DNA from: JAHRAW01 sp965243285
GTDB lineage: Bacteria > Pseudomonadota > Gammaproteobacteria > Arenicellales > Poriferihabitantaceae
NCBI GenBank assembly: GCA_965243285.1
Contig: OZ251537.1
Coordinates: forward strand, 310,001-374,000
DNA length: 64,000 nucleotides
Reading direction: 5' to 3'
How positions within the stretch are numbered: the first letter of the stretch is position 1; each line of letters starts with the position of its first letter. Shown one piece after another: positions 60,964 through 64,000 of this stretch. Position numbers and translations under genes: made by a program. The notes under the pieces are model-generated. The model searched no databases. It saw only the letters and a list, made by a program, of their open reading frames with translations, and had not been told where the DNA came from.

Positions 60964-61802
60964 TTCTGCACCTCGAAAAAGCCATCGCCCAAGCGTGGGG
61001 CAAGGATGACCCCTTTGCCCGCGCCCGCCAGCAGCACGGCAAAATTTTCCGCGAAAAAGAGGGCCGCCGCACCTTGCGTTTTGCCGTCAGCGGCCAGCCC
61101 TATTTTTTGAAACTGCACCAAGGTATCGGCTGGCGGGAAATCATCAAAAATCTCGCCCACGGGCGCGCGCCGGTGCTCGGCGCGGCGCAAGAATGGCGCG
61201 CCATCCAAAAACTACACCGCCTCGGCGTGCCGACCTTGCGCATCGCCGGCTATGGTCGCCGCGGCTGGAATCCGGCGCGCCAATTATCCTTTTTGATCAC
61301 CTACGAATTGCGCGATGCCATCAGTTTGGACCGGCTGTGCGCGCAGTGGCGGCAGCGCCCAGATTTCGCGCACAAACTCGAGATGCTGCGCCAAACCGCG
61401 CAGATTGCCCGCACCTTGCACCACAACGGCGTCAATCACCGCGATTTTTATCTGTGCCATTTTTTGCTGCCGCGCAGTAGCGTGGGCACTCCGCCCACCG
61501 AAAATCCACCCGTAGATCATCCGCCCGCCGACCCGCCGCGCCTACATGTGATGGATTTACATCGCGCCCAAATTCGCCGCGCAACCCCCCGCCGCTGGCT
61601 CATCAAAGACCTCGGCGGGCTATATTTTTCCGCCTTAGACGCGCGGCTGACCTCGCGCGATAGGCTGCGCTTTATGGCCTTCTATCGCCGCAAATCCGTG
61701 CGCCAAGTGCTGCGCGAACGCGCTTTTTGGCGCCGCGTCCGCTGCCGCGCGCACGCTATGTACCGCCGCGATTTTGGCCGCGAACCGCCGCCTTCGACCT
61801 AA
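60960..61802 (+). CDS. waaP: LPS core heptose(I) kinase WaaP
   Basis: It phosphorylates heptose I of the LPS inner core. It has a protein-kinase-like fold: FREKEGRRTLRF, the lysine in YFLKLHQGIGWREIIKNL (Lys 51), VLGAAQEWRAI, the catalytic loop GVNHRDFYLCHFLL (Asp 162), and MDLHRAQIRRATPRRW. The start is the GTG at 60960, which overlaps the waaG stop as GTGA; an upstream start at 60753 would run over waaG in another frame. A short Pro/Thr/Asp insert (about 15 residues) lies between the HRD loop and the MDLHR motif. The gene overlaps the convergent NYN gene by four bases at the stops. Confidence 0.94.
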   Translation: MILHLEKAIAQAWGKDDPFARARQQHGKIFREKEGRRTLRFAVSGQPYFLKLHQGIGWREIIKNLAHGRAPVLGAAQEWRAIQKLHRLGVPTLRIAGYGRRGWNPARQLSFLITYELRDAISLDRLCAQWRQRPDFAHKLEMLRQTAQIARTLHHNGVNHRDFYLCHFLLPRSSVGTPPTENPPVDHPPADPPRLHVMDLHRAQIRRATPRRWLIKDLGGLYFSALDARLTSRDRLRFMAFYRRKSVRQVLRERAFWRRVRCRAHAMYRRDFGREPPPST

Positions 61803-62431
61803 TTTTCGCCCGCGCATGGCGCAGCGACCGCCCGCCGCGACAACTCAAGGTCGACGCAACTGCGCGGCGTCGCCGTTTCATAGCCAGGGCTGGTGGAGGT
61901 CAAAAAAGTAATCGCCTCGTAGAAATCATCCAGCGCCACGAACACGCCGTTTTCCTCCGCCCACCCGCGCATCCGCTGGTTGCATGAATGCGACCACGAA
62001 AGAATTTCAATCCGCCAGCCTTTTTTGTGCATGCGCTCCAAAGTGCTGTGATAGCCGGCGCCCTCCAAATAACCGGCGCCGTCGCCGGTCAGCACCACGG
62101 CGATGCCTGGGTCGCCGTTATTGTCCAATGCATCTTCGAGCATACGCAATTGCAACAAACGATCGGGCATTTCTTGTTCGCCGCGGGATTGCAAAACGCG
62201 GTCGAACACCTGAGTTTCCACGCCGGCATCTTTTAAGCGACTCCACACTTGTTGCATTTCCGGCGGTATCGAGCCGGTCGCCAAAGCGTGCTTGACCGGC
62301 CTATCGGCGTGCGCCAAGCGCATCAATTTTTCAAACTCAATACTCACCCGATAGCGGGCACCTTGGCTTTCGCGCTGCCCAGCCAGGCGCTGCGCCTCGT
62401 GAAAAATATTGGCGTTATCCCCATAAATAAA
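61799..62431 (-). pseudogene. NYN-domain (putative RNase) gene, 5' end cut off by an IS insertion
   Basis: The NYN/PIN-like fold is visible: FIYGDNANIFHEAQ (first acidic strand, encoded at about 62432-62391), VVLTGDGAGYLEGAGYHSTLERMHKKGWRI, EILSWSHSCNQRMRGW and FVALDDFYEAITFL. Family members are LabA-like presumed ribonucleases. The GDNANIF segment is in frame with the rest but has no start codon before an upstream TAA at 62458. The coding start lies beyond an IS, at 63307-63296. Removing the IS plus one TAAATAAA copy gives MEKVFIYGDNANIF in one frame. A GTG at 62345-62347 could start a truncated 182-residue product lacking the first catalytic strand. Confidence 0.85.
62424..62431. repeat. 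8-bp target-site duplication, left copy
   Basis: TAAATAAA directly before the IS end GGGCCTGCC. An identical octamer follows the other end at 63288-63295. Confidence 0.9.
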
Positions 62432-62474
62432 GGGCCTGCCATAGATAACTCGGATTTATGTTATCTATACTAGC

Positions 62475-63270
62475 ATGAGAAAGAGCAAATTGAGCAACCA
62501 TAAACAGCGGCCATTAGTCGAGCATTTTGTTGCTGCAACGACGGCGCGATGTGCGGCGAATTTGGTTGGCGTTAATGTGAATACTACGTTCTATTATTTG
62601 GGATTTATATATCTAAATCTGCACGGTGGTTTTGGCTTTTGACTTGGCTTTTGATTTTGGCTTTTGGCTTTTGACTTGGCTTTTGGTTTCTACCTTTCCC
62701 CTCATTTGGGCAAATGAGTTGAAGATTTAAAGGCAAAAGTCAAAAGCCAAAAGTAAAAAGACCAACATCAACAGCCCCCCCACCAAATCAGGCGATAAAG
62801 CCGCCTGATTTGACTCCCCCCTGAAAAAGCTAAGGGAGTAAAACGTTAAAAGCCAAAGCCAAAAGCCAAATAAAAAGCAAAACAAAAATCAACCGCAGCC
62901 CCCTAAGTCAGCCGCTGACCTCAAAAACCGCCAACCGAACTGCAGATTTAGATATATAAATCCCTATTATTTCTATCGACTGCGTGGTTTATAGCGACTG
63001 CTTCCCCGAGCCTATCATGCGCTCGATGTGGCGGGTTTTAAGCACTATCGAATCAACCACTCAAAATTGTTCGCCGCGCACAGAAATCACATTAATGGCA
63101 TTGAGAATTTTTAGAGTCTAAGCGAAGCGACAATAGGATGTAAGTTCAGCGGCGTGCCGCGCGCAATGTCCGTATGTATTTGTAAGGAATGCGAGTGGCG
63201 TTTTAACAACCCCAAGCCAACGGCGCAATTAGCCCAGTTAAAACCATGGGTTAAGGCGTATTTGGCCTAG
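62475..63270 (+). pseudogene. IS1595-family transposase remnant
   Basis: The N-terminal part reads MRKSKLSNHKQRPLVEHFVA then ATTARCAANLVGVNVNTTFYY, the usual DNA-binding start of this family. After the nested MITE the frame resumes as FYRLR and is then deleted. Later pieces in shifted frames read VVYSDCF, VAGFKHYRINHSKLF, HRNHINGIENF and finally KFSGVP ... KECEWRFNNPKPTAQLAQL before TAG at 63268. The first catalytic-acid region is missing, so the protein is inactive. Confidence 0.88.
62600..62964. mobile_element. intact MITE (copy 9): 365 bp, perfect 24-bp TIRs, 8-bp TSD
   Basis: The ends 62600-62623 and 62941-62964 are perfect inverted repeats (GGGATTTATATATCTAAATC then TGCA). The octamer TATTATTT flanks it at 62592-62599 and 62965-62972. 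Excision restores the transposase reading FYYFYRLR. The interior has no coding capacity. It has TTTTGGC and AAAAGCC tracts, a CCCCTCATTTGGGCAAATGAG segment, the stem CCAAATCAGGCGATAAAGCC ... CCTGATTTG (about 62783-62812), and TTAGGG/ACTCCC paired runs. It defines the boundaries of the dispersed family. Confidence 0.95.
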
Positions 63271-63287
63271 TTATCTATGGCAGACCC

Positions 63288-63295
63288 TAAATAAA
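63288..63295. repeat. 8-bp target-site duplication, right copy
   Basis: TAAATAAA directly after the IS end GGCAGACCC, identical to 62424-62431. Confidence 0.9.
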
Positions 63296-63307
63296 TACTT
63301 TTTCCAT
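63296..63307 (-). pseudogene. severed start of the NYN-domain gene
   Basis: ATG GAA AAA GTA (63307-63296) is preceded by AGAGGA about 12 bases upstream, a plausible ribosome-binding site. The next codons TTT ATT TA run into the target duplication and continue at 62431 after removal of the IS. This fixes the ancestral start of the gene. Confidence 0.8.
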
Positions 63308-63644
63308 TTGAAATTCTTATCCTCTTGAAATGGCGTTGAAGTGGTGGTGCTTTAAGCAGTAGTGCGATGGTACCCCACCGGATGCGAAACCGCCGTCGGG
63401 CGATTACTTTTCCTCAAAAATGGCGGCAAATGCGACACGGTGCGCCGGGCGGTCACGCCAGTTTTGTAGAAATCGGCGGCGGTCTTTGCTAAGTCGCGGC
63501 CGGCCGGCGAACCATGGGCCGGCGAACCAGCGCCGGGCAAGCACGGATGCACGCCGCGTCATGGCTTCAATATCGATGAGTGAGATTGACGCCGCCGCGC
63601 CGCGCGCGCCACCGTGGCTGGGGAATCCATCACAAAACCTGGTA
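63308..63644. other. intergenic between the NYN start and fdhD
   Basis: Short Arg/Pro-rich frames occur on both strands, but none resembles a known family or has a clear ribosome-binding site. The region should carry the promoter of the former NYN gene. Nothing else is supported. Confidence 0.5.
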
Positions 63645-64000
63645 TTAAGTTGTCGCCCCTTTTTTCGGCGGCGGTTGGTCGAAGATTAAATTATGCGCAT
63701 TGAGGGCGACGAATTGCCGACTTTTGGCGCGCGCGATTAAGGTGACGCCGAGTTCTTGCGCGAGTTCGAAGCCCATGTGGGTGGCGCCGTTGCGCGACAC
63801 TAACGCCGGGATTCCCATCAGCGCCGCCTTCATCACTATCTCCGAAGTCAGCCGCCCGGTGGTGTAGAAAATTTTGTCGGCGCCGCTGGTGCCGCGCAGC
63901 CACATGTCACCGGCGATGGTGTCGGTGGCGTTGTGGCGGCCGACATCTTCGATGAACATTAATACCTCGCCGCGACGGCACAGCGCGCAGCCGTGCACCG
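63645..64000 (-). CDS. fdhD: formate dehydrogenase accessory sulfurtransferase FdhD (N-terminal part beyond right edge)
   Basis: FdhD transfers sulfur to the molybdenum cofactor of formate dehydrogenase. The visible C-terminal 118 residues contain HGCALCRRGEVLMFIEDVGRH, NATDTIAGDMWLRG, FYTTGRLTSEIVMKAALMGIP, LVSRNGATHMGFELAQELGV and AHNLI, all family hallmarks. The gene runs off the right edge; the catalytic CxxC region lies outside. It ends in PPPKKGATT. Confidence 0.92.
   Translation of the reverse strand, partial: VHGCALCRRGEVLMFIEDVGRHNATDTIAGDMWLRGTSGADKIFYTTGRLTSEIVMKAALMGIPALVSRNGATHMGFELAQELGVTLIARAKSRQFVALNAHNLIFDQPPPKKGATT

Larger units (their letters stand above)
62432..63287 (+). 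mobile_element. IS1595-family element, internally deleted, with a nested MITE
   Basis: The ends are inverted repeats: GGGCCTGCCATAGATAACT (62432-62450) and the complement of GGGTCTGCCATAGATAACT at 63269-63287. The 8-bp TAAATAAA duplications flank it. It carries transposase N- and C-terminal coding remnants typical of the IS1595/IS1016 group. Without the 365-bp MITE and its duplicated octamer, only about 483 bp remain, so the central part of the transposase has been deleted. A subterminal palindrome (ATAGATAAC ... GTTATCTAT, 62441-62468) is present. Confidence 0.88.

Noticed and set aside
59913..61072. Additional frames on both strands over waaG/waaP
   Set aside because: They are high-GC shadows. 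waaG and waaP match their families end to end.
62441..62468. Palindrome ATAGATAAC...GTTATCTAT as an operator for the NYN gene
   Set aside because: It lies inside the IS terminus, so it belongs to the mobile element rather than to the gene's own regulation.
63352..63689. Short frames between the NYN start and fdhD
   Set aside because: They are Arg/Pro-rich, without recognisable motifs, and overlap each other on opposite strands.

Overview
The window looks like part of a GC-rich gammaproteobacterial chromosome. Evidence is the gene order nadK-recN-(argA)-bamE, the run hemC-hemD-hemX-hemY, argS followed by a SPOR protein, LPS-core genes waaG-waaP, and a Fur box in front of a ferric-iron ABC transporter. 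No rRNA, tRNA or CRISPR array was recognised. I could not assign a genus.

Layout. (1) Positions 1-33280, minus strand: the N-terminal part of one giant gene that runs off the left edge. At least 11,093 codons encode a signal peptide followed by roughly 110 tandem domains of about 98 residues with the signature of putative-Ig (He_PIG) / dystroglycan-type cadherin-like repeats. (2) 33.9-39.3 kb: nadK, recN, a short-form argA, a HigA-like antitoxin on the other strand, and bamE. (3) 39.5-41.4 kb, minus: cysK and mutM. (4) 41.8-42.9 kb, plus: a 2Fe-2S/FAD reductase. (5) 43.3-53.4 kb, minus: argS and a SPOR protein, then hemC, hemD, hemX and hemY, with repeat elements lodged between the hem genes. 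(6) 53.9-59.0 kb, plus: a Fur-box-preceded iron importer (binding protein, permease, ATPase), with a long repeat element between binding protein and permease. (7) 59.8-63.3 kb: waaG-waaP and a NYN-domain gene split by an IS1595-family insertion, bracketed by two inverted, decayed IS/MITE composites. (8) The right edge holds the C-terminal part of fdhD.

Three themes stand out. First, the giant repeat protein and its two-domain higher-order periodicity. Second, many ordinary housekeeping proteins (RecN, ArgA, MutM, the reductase, HemX, HemY, ArgS and the iron-transport proteins) carry in-frame low-complexity expansions built from short tandem DNA repeats. Third, nearly every large intergenic gap holds a member of one repeat family: TTTTGGC/TTTTGCT tracts, C-run/G-run hairpins and a conserved stem around GGCGGCTTTATCGCC. 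One copy (62600-62964) is a clear MITE with perfect 24-bp terminal inverted repeats and an 8-bp target duplication. It is nested in a deleted IS1595-family element, which has its own 8-bp target duplication and interrupts the NYN gene.
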